From the NCBI RefSeq assembly GCF_003286085.1, contig NW_020825289.1:19680001-19744000 (forward strand): DNA of 64,000 bases. The letters run 5' to 3'. The position numbers and the translations under genes are program-made. The notes under the pieces are model-generated. The model was not told the DNA's origin, made no database searches, and saw nothing but the letters and a program-made list of their open reading frames with translations. Positions 21,881 through 34,092 of this stretch are shown here, piece by piece. Origin of the DNA: Drosophila persimilis. Lineage: Eukaryota; Arthropoda; Insecta; Diptera; Drosophilidae. The first letter of the stretch is position 1, and every line of letters starts with the position of its first letter.

Positions 21881-23124
21881 GTAAGTGTTTCACAAACACT
21901 TGCACACCTGTCCACGCACACACACACACACGTAAGCCCGCCTTATGTACATGACAATGACTGTACCCACCCCACCCCTCTTTTGATAAAGTTTTAAATA
22001 TAACACATAAAGTTGCAAAAAACATCTTCAGGAATTTTGTTGGTGTCATTTCTGTACCTTCCATTAGCCAACACTGGCCAGCTGAAACTCAATTGCCAGC
22101 CACTCCACGCCGTCACTCATTGTGCTCCTTGTCCGCTCTGTTCTTGTTGAGTTTCCCCGCCTTTCATTGCCTGATTGACCGAATGAATGAATGAATGGAA
22201 GGAAAGAATAAGTGCGTTAACCAACCCTGGCTGCTGGCTGCTGGCCGTCGAAGCGCGTAGCTTCTCAATTAAATTTCATATAAATATTTAAATTATTTAA
22301 ACACAATCTCCGCTTGGCCCTGGCGCTGTCAATGGTTTTAAAGCGTGTGGCAAATATGCAACAATTTAAAGCTCTTTTGCGGTGGCTGCTTTGGCCACAG
22401 TACTGCCACCGTGCCACTGTGCCACCCGTGCAACTGTGCCACCGTGTGTGTGCGTTTTTCATGCGTTTTTCCCCATGTGGTTTATTACAAATTGATTTCA
22501 TTATTGTTCGCCCGGCCACCATTTTGGTCCTTCGATGCTGTGGGCGATTTGAAAACTGATTGCAAACACATGATTATACGTACGTCCCCGCAGTACTTCG
22601 TTTGAGTGCGCCATCGATTGTTTAATTAATTTTATAATGAGTTAATTTTACGCTGCCCAGAAAGTTCAAACAACATTTTTCCACCAAAGGAATTGAAATC
22701 GGAATCGAATGGCATTGCATGGGAAATTCAATTAGAAATCTGCTTACGGGGGGGACAGGGGGGACAGGGGAGGGCGAGCACCATAAATTCGTGTCAAATT
22801 ATGTTATTTCGAGTCAAATTCATTTGGCCCGCGGCCAGCGAGAGTGAGAGGGAGAGGGAGAGAGAGGGAGAGTGTGTGTTTTATAAATAAAACCCCCAAC
22901 CAGAATGAAAACTCAACAAATATGCCTGCCTGCGCGATTCTTCTGCATAATTAAGCAATTGAAAGATGCCCCAAAAAAAAAAAAAGAGTAAAAACTTTGG
23001 TTTTTCGGTGCCATATTTATGAGTGCATTTCCTGGCGCTTTTCTTGGGCCAGAACCCCACAAAATGTTGTTAAAATAACTCCTTAAACGAATTCCAATTG
23101 TCACCGCAATTGCAGGACGTCCCT

Positions 23125-23158
23125 CCTGGTCCTAGTCCTGGTCCTGGTCCTGGTCCTG
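23125..23158. repeat. CCTGGT hexanucleotide repeat, complementary to 17144-17196
   Basis: Five to six units, 2.5 kb downstream of ratchet site 1. It has 24 nt of perfect complementarity to 17148-17171. Confidence 0.85.
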
Positions 23159-24042
23159 CTCCTGTCGATGTCCCCCATTTTGTTTCTTGCTGGAATTTTT
23201 GCGATTTTTCATTTAGAGAGTTTTCTTGTAAATTCCACGCCACTCGCCTGCCAGGGCGCGCGGGGGGAAAAACTTGGTCCTTTTCGACGACAACGATTAA
23301 TGCGAAAACAGAACTGCTGCCAAATTCCCAAGAATTCCCCCCAACCCCCGCTGCCCCCTCGAGACTTGAGAGGGATGAGTCGAAGGAAAAGTCCTGGCTT
23401 GTTCTGTGAAATGCCACAAGGTGTAAAATTGAATAATTGAAATGAAGCGAGTGGCAGGACAATGAAGAGCGGAAAGAAATGAAAATGGTAGGGGGGGAGC
23501 CAGCGGGTAGCAGCAACAAAGTTTTTACTTAATTGTGGTTAATTCTGATGGATTTGTGCATAATTAGTGAGTAATTAAATTTCGGGAATTACCAAGGCAG
23601 CGCGGGGGAGGGAGAAAGTGCCGGCAGGGATTAGAAGGATGCAGCCTGGAGTTGATCGAAAAACGGGGAAATTTCTAGGGAATGAACCCTTTGCTCCCAT
23701 AAGGATCGCAAGGATTCGCCTCTTGGCCTTTTCACAATTGAAAAAATCTTGAGAATTTCATTCGAGCAAAAGAATCTTTGCGTTTTTCGCCTTGCTGCAT
23801 TCTCTCTCTCTGTCTCTCTGTCTCTCGGTTTTCCTTTGGCCACAAGGTATGCAACATATTTCTTTTATTAGCCGCAAAGCAACACTTGAAAGCATTTGCC
23901 CCCGCGGGGCACTTGCCCCACGCAGGAAGGCTGTGGGTGGTGGCCTGATGAAATGTGACATTAAGTGCTGATGCTGACACGCCCCCCGCCCTGGCCGCCC
24001 TGGCCGCAGCAGAAGTGGCGCTCAGTGGCGCTATTTTAATTG

Positions 24043-24069
24043 TTGCCACTGCCACTGCCACTGCCACAG
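24043..24069 (+). repeat. CACTGC repeat (UGCC on the sense strand)
   Basis: About four hexamers in mbl sense orientation, each with a UGCC tetramer. Confidence 0.85.
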
Positions 24070-26073
24070 CAACAAATCGAGTTTTCTGTTTCTGTTGCTT
24101 TTCCAGTGGCTGTTGCGGTGGCAAAACCCGAACCCCTCCCCCTCCCATCACCCCCCAAGGCTTTCGGTTTGCGCTCAGACAAATTCAAAAAAAAATTGTG
24201 AAAAATTCAACGAACAAAACGAACAAAACGAAGGGTGAAAAAAAAGAAACAAAAAAAAAGTTTTTAATTAAAAACTTTTTTCTGTTTAAATCTGGTGGAG
24301 CGGACAGGGGGACAGGGGGGGGGGGGGGGTGGGGCTACAGCTGGGGCTGTATCGAATAATTAGACCAAGATTAGCAATTGATGGAAGGTGCAAGGTGGCA
24401 GGGTCCTGGACGCAGCATAAACAACCCGTTAAGCACTTCCGTGGGGAGGTGGGGGGTGATGGGGGCCAACTTTCGAATTGAGCTGTGTTGCAGCCACTTA
24501 TTTATGGGGCGCGCAGAACTTTGCGGCAAGTAGTGTCTGTGTCGGTGTCTGTGTCTGTGTGGCAAGAGTCAAACAGCCAGGCATGCAATTTAAATGGAAT
24601 CGTACAATGCGGCGTATGCGCAATGTGCAAGAAGGTGGTGCCACCACGCCACACCATGCCACACATAAATTGCCACACACACAGCAGCGGCAGCAGCGGC
24701 AGCAACAAGGCACAAAGCCCGACTCTCCTGCACGCACTAATAAATTATTAAATGCCTGCAATAAATTTCAAATTAATCGCTGATATTTATCTCCCCACTG
24801 CAACACGCCATTGTCCGCGCCACACACACGCGCCACACCCTATAATTATGCCTGCAACCAAAATTAACCACTCATGCCCCCTTTTGCTGCAATTAAATTT
24901 TTTTATAATTTTCATATTTGTTTTACGTTGAATTTTTCGCCATTTTCGCCATTTTTCCAACTTAATTTCGCCATAATTTCCCATTGTTTCTCCTGATTGC
25001 CGGCCGCTCTGTACGAATTGTTAATTAAATTATATTGTGTCTATTTATTTAATTGCATTTGTGTTTGTTTGTTTGCAATGGAAATTTGGAGTAGCCCCCA
25101 AAGACCCCAATAATGAACGTAATTCAACCGAAGAGCGGCTTGAGGCTTTCATGTTTGCCCCAAAAAGAAGTTGAACAAGTCCTGTTTCGATAGAACTTTA
25201 CACCTTTCTCCCTCCCCCCTCCACTCCACCACCTGGGAGCCTCTGGACCGTAATCATGGCCATTATCAGTGGCGACAAATATTCCACATTGTTTTTGCCA
25301 GCCGTACGAAACTTTTTGCCATTTACCATATTGTCCCTTTTCGGGCACATATGTACGGCCCTGCCACTGCCCCTGGTCCTGCCCCCTGCCCCCGCCCCTC
25401 TTCCTACCCCTGGCTCTGTTTGTGTGTTTTTTGCCTGCATTTCAAACTGAAAATTAACACAATAATGGCATTCAGAGAGACAAAAGCGGCACAACAGAGA
25501 CTGGGAAAAATATGCAAATGTCATAGGAATGTGGTGGCCAGAGAGGCCATTTATAAAGGCGAGTGCAGGGCATGGCGCCACATGGTGGGGCAACGTTGGC
25601 ATATAAATTATAACACCGGAGTGTCTATTAAAATGATTGTATCCGCTCGATTATGCACACATCCCCTTGCCGCTGGGCAAACTTTTTGACTTCATCACAA
25701 AGCAAATACAGATAGAGATACAGATACATTTGTATCTATAAATTGAGGCCAGGAGTCTGTGGCAGTATTTTGGCTGGAAATAAATACGAAATTTCAAAGA
25801 GCCGGCCGCCTCTCTCTCTCTCTCTCTCTCTCTCTAATTTCGAATATTTATTCAGCATTTAGTCTGCCACTCGTCTGTTGCAAGTTGATATAAAACCATT
25901 TTGACAGCTAATTAGTTGCGTATCCATGTGGCAAGCATGTGTCTGTCTCTCTCAGCCTCTCCGTGTGTCTATTTCGGACACTCTTTTGGTTGGACAACTC
26001 TATAAACCAAATAGAGACATCATTAATCTCTCAGAGGCAAAGATGCAGGTGCAACCGCAGCCAAAAGGGGTGC

Positions 26074-26095
26074 GGGGGGGGGGGGGGGGGGGGGG
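26074..26095. repeat. Poly-G tract, 22 nt
   Basis: A pure G run, followed by (GATA)n at about 26105-26121. Confidence 0.95.
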
Positions 26096-26461
26096 AGGGT
26101 AAAAAGATAGATAGATAGATACGTGGTAGATGCTGCAACTGCAGCTAATAAATTTTGACTGGCAACCGCATGCACTCCTGTGCGTCCAGGACACCCCCCG
26201 CCACACTCTCCTCTCCTCTCCACTCCTGTTTGGACCACAATTGCATCAACTGCCATTCAAAATAGATGAGCTAAAATAAGCAGGCAGCTGACAGGCAGAC
26301 AGCCAGACAGCCAGACTGGCTTGAGGCCCACTCGAAGGCATTCATAAACAAGGCAAGTGCCAAGTTTTCGCCTGGCAAGAGCCAGAGACAAGGGATAATG
26401 CAGTTTATTCTGTGTTTGTTTTAACTATCAATTAAAGTGACTAGTTTCTAATTATGTTCAC

Positions 26462-26464
<3 letters not shown>

Positions 26465-26497
<33 letters not shown>
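26465..26497. repeat. Poly-C tract, 33 nt
   Basis: The longest homopolymer in the window. Confidence 0.95.
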
Positions 26498-27202
26498 ACT
26501 CCTCCTTGGCATCTCTTTTGCCCTCTCTCTCTCTCTGCCATTGTCTCCTATGGCATTGTGTTTGGCTCTCTCGTATCTTTGAAATTAGTCAAATATTTGT
26601 TTGCTGCCATTGTGCGTGTCTCCTTGCTCCTTAGTCCCTGATTTATGCCCGTTGTTTTGGGCATGTTATTGATGCGCATAAATCAGACAAAAGGCAACCG
26701 GCGAGAGAGAGAGAGGAAGAGAGAGAGGAAGCTGTGGCTCGGAGGATACATATGTCCGAGTGAACGCTGCAAAGTCCCAAACAATGACAAGGACTACAGG
26801 CAAATGGAGAGGATAGGCCTGCTCTAGACAGGCCTTGTCCATCGATAATCGATAATAAAACCTATCTATTGCCGTCCAATCATCGTTTATTGTCCAAAAT
26901 GTTCGAAACGTTTCCATATCCAATTTAATGGAATTCCATGGCTGAATTTTCAAATTTTCAGCTTTAATTTCCCACCACGGGCCTCGTCTTTATTATCCCA
27001 CCAATATCCAGCGCTGACCGACGCTTTTCCAAGCTGAAAACCATAACAATTACAATAATGGCAACAGCAACAAAATGCCACCAACAATTATGTGGAAAAC
27101 AAAGTTTTACCGTGCAAAAACATGCGTAAATTTATGCTAAGCCAAATTGTTATATAAAATACTAATACTACGAAATTACTCCATGGCCTGGTGGCAGGCT
27201 AT

Positions 27203-27222
27203 GGGGGGGGGGGGGGGGGGGG
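27203..27222. repeat. Poly-G tract, 20 nt
   Basis: A pure G run, 58 nt before the (TG)n tract at 27281. Confidence 0.95.
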
Positions 27223-27276
27223 TCACGGGACTGCCAGAGGCAGGGCAACAGTGCGTGCAACGCATGTGTCCGTGTC

Positions 27277-27280
<4 letters not shown>

Positions 27281-27316
<36 letters not shown>
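27281..27316. repeat. (TG)18 microsatellite
   Basis: Thirty-six nt of uninterrupted TG in the transcript sense. Confidence 0.95.
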
Positions 27317-27319
<3 letters not shown>

Positions 27320-27840
27320 TATTAATGCACAACATTTAAATGATTGCAGCAAACAGACGACGTTGGGGGATTGGCCGGGGGAGGGGGAGTGGGGGCACAA
27401 AGTGCGGTTTCCAGAGGGGAGGGCCCCCGGCCCGTGGGGCAGAGACTGATGGACTGGCCTCTGCGACAGATGCTGGCGGCAGGAGGCAAGCGGCAGACAC
27501 GCAATGATCTGATTAAACATGGTAATGAAGTAGTCAAAATGTGGTGCAACGTGGCGTATGCGTAATTTCAGTCGAAGGGACCGAGAGCCCCATCTCTGTG
27601 TGCGTGTTGGGGTGTTTGTTTGTGTGCCTGGTGTTGCTGCTAATTTAAATTTACGCGCATCGCTCTACGGCGTGCCAACAGGGGCGGGGGGGGCACACGA
27701 AAAGTAAATCCCAGTGGAGGCGGCAACAGCAGGAGCAAGCACATGGACACACGCACACTGGGCTCTGCCTGCAGCTTTCACACATATACACACACACACT
27801 TGCATGAAGTCGTGATGTAAATGCAAGCCATTCCCTCCAC

Positions 27841-28012
27841 TCGCTCTCTCGCACTCCCTCGCTCTGCCGCTCGCTCTGCCGCTCGCTCTGCCGCTCGCTC
27901 TGCCGCTCGCTCTGCCGCTCCCTCTGCCGCTCGCTCTGCCGCTCGCTCTGCCGCTTGCTCTGCCGCTTGCTCTACCGCTCGCTCTGCCGCTCTCTCTGCC
28001 GCTCTTGCTGCT
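27841..28012 (+). promoter_or_regulatory. mbl: YGCY tandem array 1 (12-nt unit CGCTCGCTCTGC)
   Basis: About fourteen units of a 12-nt repeat. Each unit carries CGCT, CGCT and TGCC on the mbl sense strand. By hand count there are about 36 YGCY tetramers in 172 nt, where about three are expected with equal base frequencies. YGCY is the RNA motif of MBNL/Muscleblind proteins, so the nascent mbl RNA could hold many Muscleblind molecules here. Both strands have long open frames (Ser-Ala-Ala-Arg or Ser-Gly-Arg-Ala repeats); these are by-products of the 12-nt period. An acceptor-like TTATTTTCAG follows at 28082-28091. Confidence 0.65.
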
Positions 28013-28081
28013 CATTTCGGTCGGTCGATCGGTCTGCGTTTCGGTTCGGCTCGGTTCGGCTCGCATCAACCGAGCCTGCTT

Positions 28082-28147
28082 TTATTTTCAGCGGCCGCCG
28101 CCGACACGATCGAACATGCTTTAATCTAGCAAGCAAACATGTTCGAT
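28082..28147 (+). other. Acceptor-like site and 10-bp hairpin downstream of YGCY array 1
   Basis: TTTATTTTCAG ends at 28091, 79 nt after the YGCY array. It is followed by a stem of ATCGAACATG (28109-28118) and its exact reverse complement (28138-28147) around a 19-nt loop. No donor or AATAAA follows closely, and in phase 0 only ten codons remain open. It may be an unused decoy acceptor. Confidence 0.3.
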
Positions 28148-28149
28148 GG

Positions 28150-30265
28150 CACGAATTAAAGTTGCATTTCCATGCGGACTAAATGTGATTGCCTGCCGTT
28201 GCTGCCGTTATTTTCCTTGTTTTCACACCGATGCATTTTTAATGCACTCCTCGCGTTGATTTATCCTGCCCGACTGTTTTTCTACTGTGATTTTGCAGAA
28301 TTTTTTTGTGCCGATTTGCTTTAAACCACTTTCAATATTTATTAGCTCGACTGCATTCTGTTTGCACTTTGCACAGCCCTCCATCCTCCCCCCTTGCCCC
28401 GCCCGCCGACACACATTCCACACCCATTTTAGTATGGGCGAATACGGCACGTTATGCCATTATTTGTTTTCGCTGATTGCATTTGATTTTTGGCAAACGC
28501 CACACGACGGCACCAAAAAAAATCCGGGGGGGATCCGACTGGTTTGTTAGCTAAACAAATACCACATTGTTCGGAAAGCACTGAATGCACTGAATCCACC
28601 GAATGCACAGGATGAATGGCAGTCGTATGCCATTTAGCCTTGCAGAAAATTGGATCAACCATAAGCATAATTTACTTAGAACCTGCCACACTCTCTCTGG
28701 CTTGCTTGCCACAGAAACCCACTAATTAGGCGCAGGAGGAGTACTCCAACTCGATTTGGCTCGGCAAATGTTGACCCAAGAAGGACGCACGGCCACAATA
28801 TGGGAGTGTATCTGAGTCCCACAGTACGGTCAACAAAATGCACAAAATTTGCTGCATTGCTTGCCATGAATTAGCCCTAGTCTTGGCCTTGGTTGGCCTT
28901 TAATTAAGTTAATAGCAGGTGGAGGAGCTGCCACATGATTTGATTACAAACTTATGCAATGCCTTCAACATTTTCCCTCGGTGATTTCTCTGTGTGTGGA
29001 AGAGAAAAGTATTTAATGCATTTTTCTGGCAAACTTCTTATATTTGGTGTTCTTGAAGAGGTTACCAAACATTTTTCATGGACGTCAGGCATAAACGACT
29101 TCACGAAAACCGCTTAAAGCAGCAAAACGACAAGAGTAATGATATTTGGCACAAAAAAAAAAGAAGGGAAAGAAGACCCTGGAAAAGAGGGAGAAATCCT
29201 GCACCCCAAGGGTAAACTTTGACTGCACACACACACACACACACAAAGGGGGAGAGAGAGGACACACGCATATTGGTTTCGGAAGAACTTTACTCAGATT
29301 TTGCGCGAAGTAAAAAAATGAAGTCGAAAAATGGGGGAAAACTTTAAACGGTGCCGCCCCCGACGACGACGATGATGATGATGGCACACACACACACACA
29401 CAGCGGCAGTCGCGTCGCACACTTTGAGACAAAAAAAAAAGTTCATAAGCAAAAAAGTTGGCAGCAAAAAACAAAAAAAAAAAAAAATGACAGTTGAACT
29501 TTTCTTCTAACTGCAGTTCTGCTTTACGTTTGCACTTTTGGCTTTTTAATAAAACAAAGTCTCTCGGCCACATTTGTATAATGTCTTACAGACAGCCCGT
29601 CCCCCCCACACCGCCCGCCCATCACTCATCAATGGAGGCCGAGCCCGTCCCTCGCTGCAGCGGCAACATTTTAATACATTAAGTAAACACATTCGAATGC
29701 GAAAAGTTTTTCAAATATTTTCTGCATGATTTTTCCCGTCACAGTGGGGGGGCCGCGGCCGGGGCCCCACCCAAACGAAGTTTCCTTCGAGGGCTCTCCA
29801 CTTCGCTGTCCAAAAAAAAAGTGTGCAAAAGTTTCTTCATTTCAAAAATGCACTTGTTGATTTATTGGAATTAATATTGGCAGACGACTGGCTGCTCCCG
29901 TCTGCCCCACAGACCACTCGACTGCAGGTGGAACCAACTCCAAAGCGGCACAAACCTAATCAACTAAAGTGTTGTGCAAAGGGGCACATGCCACAGAGAG
30001 AGGGAGGGAGAGAGAGGGAGCGGTGCAGGCACTGGCTGCAAGGACCTGCTACAAATCTGAGCTCTGGCCAGGACTAGGCCTGGCTATTAATCCGCTTATG
30101 GTTGAACAAGAATTCGTATTATAATTTTGACGCAATGACAGAAGGATACTCGGACCGAGAGAAGAGGCAAGGCAATCCGTCGCAGAGGCAGGGAGAAGGA
30201 ACAGCAAAGAAGGAAAGACACCACAGGCAAGGCCTAAGGAGAGCTGGAAAACGCATTGTGGGAAA
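28150..30265 (+). other. Intron segment without a recognised gene
   Basis: It holds (AC)n (about 29227-29246), GAC/GAT triplets (about 29360-29382), a further (AC)n (about 29384-29401) and purine-rich GAGAGGGA repeats (about 29996-30020). No exon is recognised. Confidence 0.55.
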
Positions 30266-30269
30266 AATA

Positions 30270-30920
30270 GTTCATGAGAGATGCAGAGAAGAGAACTGCA
30301 GAAAACTTTGAAAATGTCATACAAATTCTTAAAATTCTATATCGCTTAAAAGAACTAAAAATGGTAAAAGAAATACCAAAAAATACTACTATTTATTCTT
30401 TGAATATGCACTAGTGAGAGATGCATAGAAGAGAACTGAGGAAAACTTTGAAAATACCATAAAGAAAAATACCCCTAAAAAAATACTAAAATTTCTAAGC
30501 ATTCTATATCGCTTAAAAGAACTAAAAATGCTAAGAAAAAATACCAAAAAATACTAAAAGTACTAATATTTATTCTTTGGATGTGGACTAATGAGAGATG
30601 TATAGAAGAACACTGAAGAATACTTTAAAATATCATAAGGAAAAATATACCTAAAAAATACTAAAAATTCTATATCGCTTAAAAGAACTTAAAATTTTGA
30701 TAAAAATACCAAAAAATACTAAAACTACTACTATATCTTCTTTGAATATGGACTAATAAGAGCTGTATAGAAGAAAACTTTGAAAATACCATAAGGAAAA
30801 ATATACCTAAAAAATACTACAATTTTTAAAAATTCTATCGCGCCTAAATGAGTTAAAAATGCTAAAAAAATATACCAAAAAATACTAAAACTACAAATAT
30901 TTATTTTTTGAATGTGGACT
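30270..30920. repeat. AT-rich tandem array, unit about 165 bp, four copies
   Basis: The phrase ATCGCTTAAAAGAAC recurs at 30341, 30508 and 30674, with a diverged copy (ATCGCGCCTAAATGAG) at 30837. Spacings are 167, 166 and 163. Units share ACCAAAAAATACTA, TATTTATTCTTTG and GAGAGATG. It is a satellite-like array of nucleosome-scale period with no transposon ends seen. Confidence 0.85.
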
Positions 30921-32821
30921 AAATTTGTTATAATTTTCGTGCCACTTTTGTGTGTCTTTAACATGACCTTAGGGCCACACAAATTTACTGCTCTCTCCCA
31001 AGCGGAGCTGGCGCTTGTAAAGTTGTCACTCGCAGGACCCCTGTTAGCCGCCCTTGTAAGCCAATAAAGCATGACAGGCCCCCATCCTGAGAAGACAACA
31101 AATCTGAAATGCATGACAAACTGAAAATATCACAGCAGCAGTAGTGGCAGCAGAGCCAACAGATTCATTCTTTGAGTAGCGTAAAAAATTATGGTAAATT
31201 TTTGATTAATTGCTCTGTCAGGCACGCGTCTACTGGGGGAGGGGGGGAGCAGGACACGAATTTGAAAATATTAAAAAAGTTTTCACTTGACATGTTATTG
31301 ACTTGTTAAAATGCTTGTCTCGCTCTCGCAGTCGCTCGCTCTCTCTCTCTCTCTGTCGTAATATCATTTCTCTATCGAGAGGGTAGTTTTCGTTGGCAAT
31401 TCTTTTTCCTTGCTTCTTTCTTTCTTTGTCCTTGCCGTCGTGCCTCGCTGGCTGCCTGGGCTCTGGCTTCTGGGGTTCTCGAGCTGCTTATTTATTTATA
31501 ATGTGGGACTTACTTGGCTATTCAAGCCACGTTCCTGCTTCATGCACGAAAATTGCATTGGCGTCCGTCGTCCCTTATCCTGGGGTTGTCGCGCCCCGAA
31601 ACTCCACTCCACTCCCAGTGCTGAACGGCACGGAATGGATCAAACTTGTGTATAATTCGCTGAGGGTTGCTTTCGAAATAATGTCGACTAGACTTTTATT
31701 AGACAAGCTTCTCTGCTGTGTGCTTCTGCTCCCGCTCGAACTCCGGGGCATCTCTGTGTCTCTTCCGAAAATTGGCAAGAAAAAGCGTTGGTAAAACTTT
31801 GTCCTGGGGTAAAAATGTAACCCAGGCACGAATTTTCATCGTCTAGCCGTTTGAAAAAATGTCTCCAGAGTGGGTGTGGCGGTGTGGCGGTGTGTGTGTG
31901 CTCTATATGTAGATGCTGTTTATTTGACAAAGCATGAAAAATGCATGTGGATTTTGTGATCAGCGGCTGGGGCTCAATAGGTACAAGGGGGCTGTGGGAT
32001 GTAGCGGCTTTTCCCATCAAGTGTGGCGTGAGTTGGGCGGGGGCTTTGGGGCTGCCACAGGTCACAGCTGAAGTATTAAATCCTTTGTTTGGATCCACTT
32101 ACACTCGAAGGCGGTACGGAGTTTAGGTTTTCCACACATGGCCCCCGATAAAGTCCAGCTTTCTCGGGGAATCCCCTTTTCTTTGGGTTGTAGTGCCGCC
32201 TACATACGATCCACACACGATCCCCATACAAATATCCATGTTTTAGCCAACAAAGCGGTAAATTTTTTGTTTCTACCAAATGGTTATGGGTTTTTCATCC
32301 TCCCCAAAACGCATAACTTGTCACAGAAATGGAAATCTGAGCCCCCAAATGCCCCCCTCCGCCCCACCCTGCAGCAGCCTTACGCTTGTCAACATATTTT
32401 CTAAGCTCTGTCGACAAAATGGCGCCACAGCAGCAGCCAACAAAGGGCGATGCCATAACTGTTATCTAAAGCTTTTTCTGCTCTTTATTTTTACTTATTT
32501 TGTTGTTGTTGTTGTTGTTGTTGTTGTTTGTTGCACAACTGAAAAGGGGCGACGGGTACGCGGTGGCACAAAGTAGAAAAAATGCGCAGAAAAGTAGTAA
32601 ATTTTACGCGCATTATTTAAATTTACTTGAGTCTAATGTAAATTTACATTTTTCTCTTTGCTCTGAAGCAAAAAAGAAAAGAGGCAAATCCCCCAGAGCA
32701 TCACCAGAGAGCTCCAGAGCTCCAGAGCTCCATAGCTGGAAAGTAAGTAAGCTTTTTCCGTGCAGCATGTGTGGTGTGGTGTGGCACGGCCCTAGCCGGA
32801 GGCAGCACTCTGGCATTGTGG

Positions 32822-32843
32822 CACTGCCACTGCCACTGCCACT
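32822..32843 (+). repeat. CACTGC repeat (UGCC on the sense strand)
   Basis: About three to four hexamers in mbl sense orientation. Confidence 0.85.
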
Positions 32844-32937
32844 TTCCTCTCGATTCTCTGCACAAAAGACGCAGTAAACAAGTGCACGAAAACAAAACAA
32901 ATCTCTGGAGAAGGACGACACAACACAACCCCAAACC

Positions 32938-32957
32938 GGGGGGGGGGGGGGGGGGGG
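32938..32957. repeat. Poly-G tract, 20 nt
   Basis: A pure G run. Confidence 0.95.
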
Positions 32958-33917
32958 AAAACTCGGTCCGAAATTGCGGATTGGAAAGTTTTGTGTGGGG
33001 CCTGCTTATCGGGAAATATTGCCAGGCAAAACCCAACGAAAATGGCAATACTCCAAGAGAAATTCCTCGTCTGTCCGACTGTCCGACTGTCAGTTAGTCA
33101 GTCATGGCGCTGTCATTGTCTGCCATGATGTCCTGTTCGGTCCCCACCAATCGGGGGGGGCGGAGGGGGTATCGGTTGACTGATTTTTTGTACTCATTTG
33201 TCGTCTGTCAGTTTTTGGCGCGTTGATTTGCCGCTGTCATTGTTCGGAAAGTCGCTGTTTTCCACCATTTTTCGAAGGCATGCAGGTGTCCTGGATTTTT
33301 TCTACATTTCCTATAAATTCTACATTTCTTTTGTCTTCCCCTCCCCCCACCCCACCCCAAAACAAGGCGATGTTTCAATTACCTTCCACAGACCTGGCCA
33401 AGCGGAGAGTTGATTGCTTTTTCGTGTATTTATTTGGCATATACAATATTGCATTTTCGGTAGAGGCCAAGTGGAGTGCGGGGCGGGGCCAAAAGAGCTT
33501 AAAGTAGGGGAATATATGTTTTTGTGGATCGCATTGGTGCCATTAGCATTTCACGCGCCGTTTGCTTGCCATAAATTCTAATAACTCACGAGTTTAACAT
33601 AAATTACCAGAGCGCATAATTAAAATGACCAAAAGTGGGCGCAAAAAAAACCCCTCCCCCACACCCCACCCCCACTCTCCACCACTCTGTGTGGAGCTGT
33701 GCAAATAATTGAAATTAAATGACAGAAACATAAACTTTAAACCGAGTCCAGGGGCCGAGTCTCGGTGCGAGTGAAGAAGCCACAGAAACCCCAAACGCAG
33801 TGCAGTGCGGAATGCGATCCACAGACATCCGGCATGACGCCATGACAAAATAAAAGTAAATTAAACTGTCATATGTTCTGAAGCAGACTCTGTCGTCCTG
33901 TTTCGTCCTGTTTCGTC

Positions 33918-33965
33918 CTGCCGCTGTCCTGCCGCTGTCCTGCTGCTGTCCAACTTGCCTGCTGT
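33918..33965 (+). promoter_or_regulatory. Small YGCY cluster
   Basis: About eight YGCY tetramers in roughly 48 nt, produced by a ten-nt repeat (CCTGCCGCTG and variants). Some, such as TGCTGC and TGCTGT, match YGCUKY. All are on the mbl sense strand. Confidence 0.5.
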
Positions 33966-34052
33966 TGGCTCATCTGTCAGTGTGCGAATATATGTCTGTG
34001 GAAATACGCCGCGTGTCATGATAAAGCACGTCGAGAGTCGAGAGTGTGTTGT

Positions 34053-34092
34053 GGCAGGCGGCAGGCGGCAGGCGGCAGGGGGCAGGGGGCGG
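34053..34092 (+). repeat. GGCAGGC repeat, G-rich
   Basis: Seven-nt GGCAGGC-type units passing into GGGGGCA. Several G-runs lie on the sense strand. Confidence 0.75.

Larger units (their letters stand above)
20632..27840 (+). other. Intron segment without a recognised gene
   Basis: It holds (GT)n (about 21098-21117), (AC)n (about 21917-21932), a 39-nt cryptic exon candidate (21842-21880), CCTGGT repeat (23125-23158), CACTGC (24043-24069), a perfect palindrome of about 28 bp (24254-24281, AT-rich), poly-G (24315-24329, 26074-26095, 27203-27222), poly-C (26465-26497), (CT)n (about 25808-25836), (GATA)n (about 26105-26121) and (TG)n (27281-27316). A good acceptor-like TTTTCCAG near 24105 has no donor partner. 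Confidence 0.55.

Noticed and set aside
24254..24281. Perfect AT-rich palindrome of about 28 bp
   Set aside because: It consists of poly-A/poly-T blocks around TTAATTAA in an A-rich region; likely a chance or replication-slippage product.
27665..28129. Ser-Gly-Arg-Ala and Ser-Ala-Ala-Arg repeat proteins on the two strands
   Set aside because: A 12-nt repeat has no stop in several frames, so the frames are by-products of the YGCY array rather than genes.
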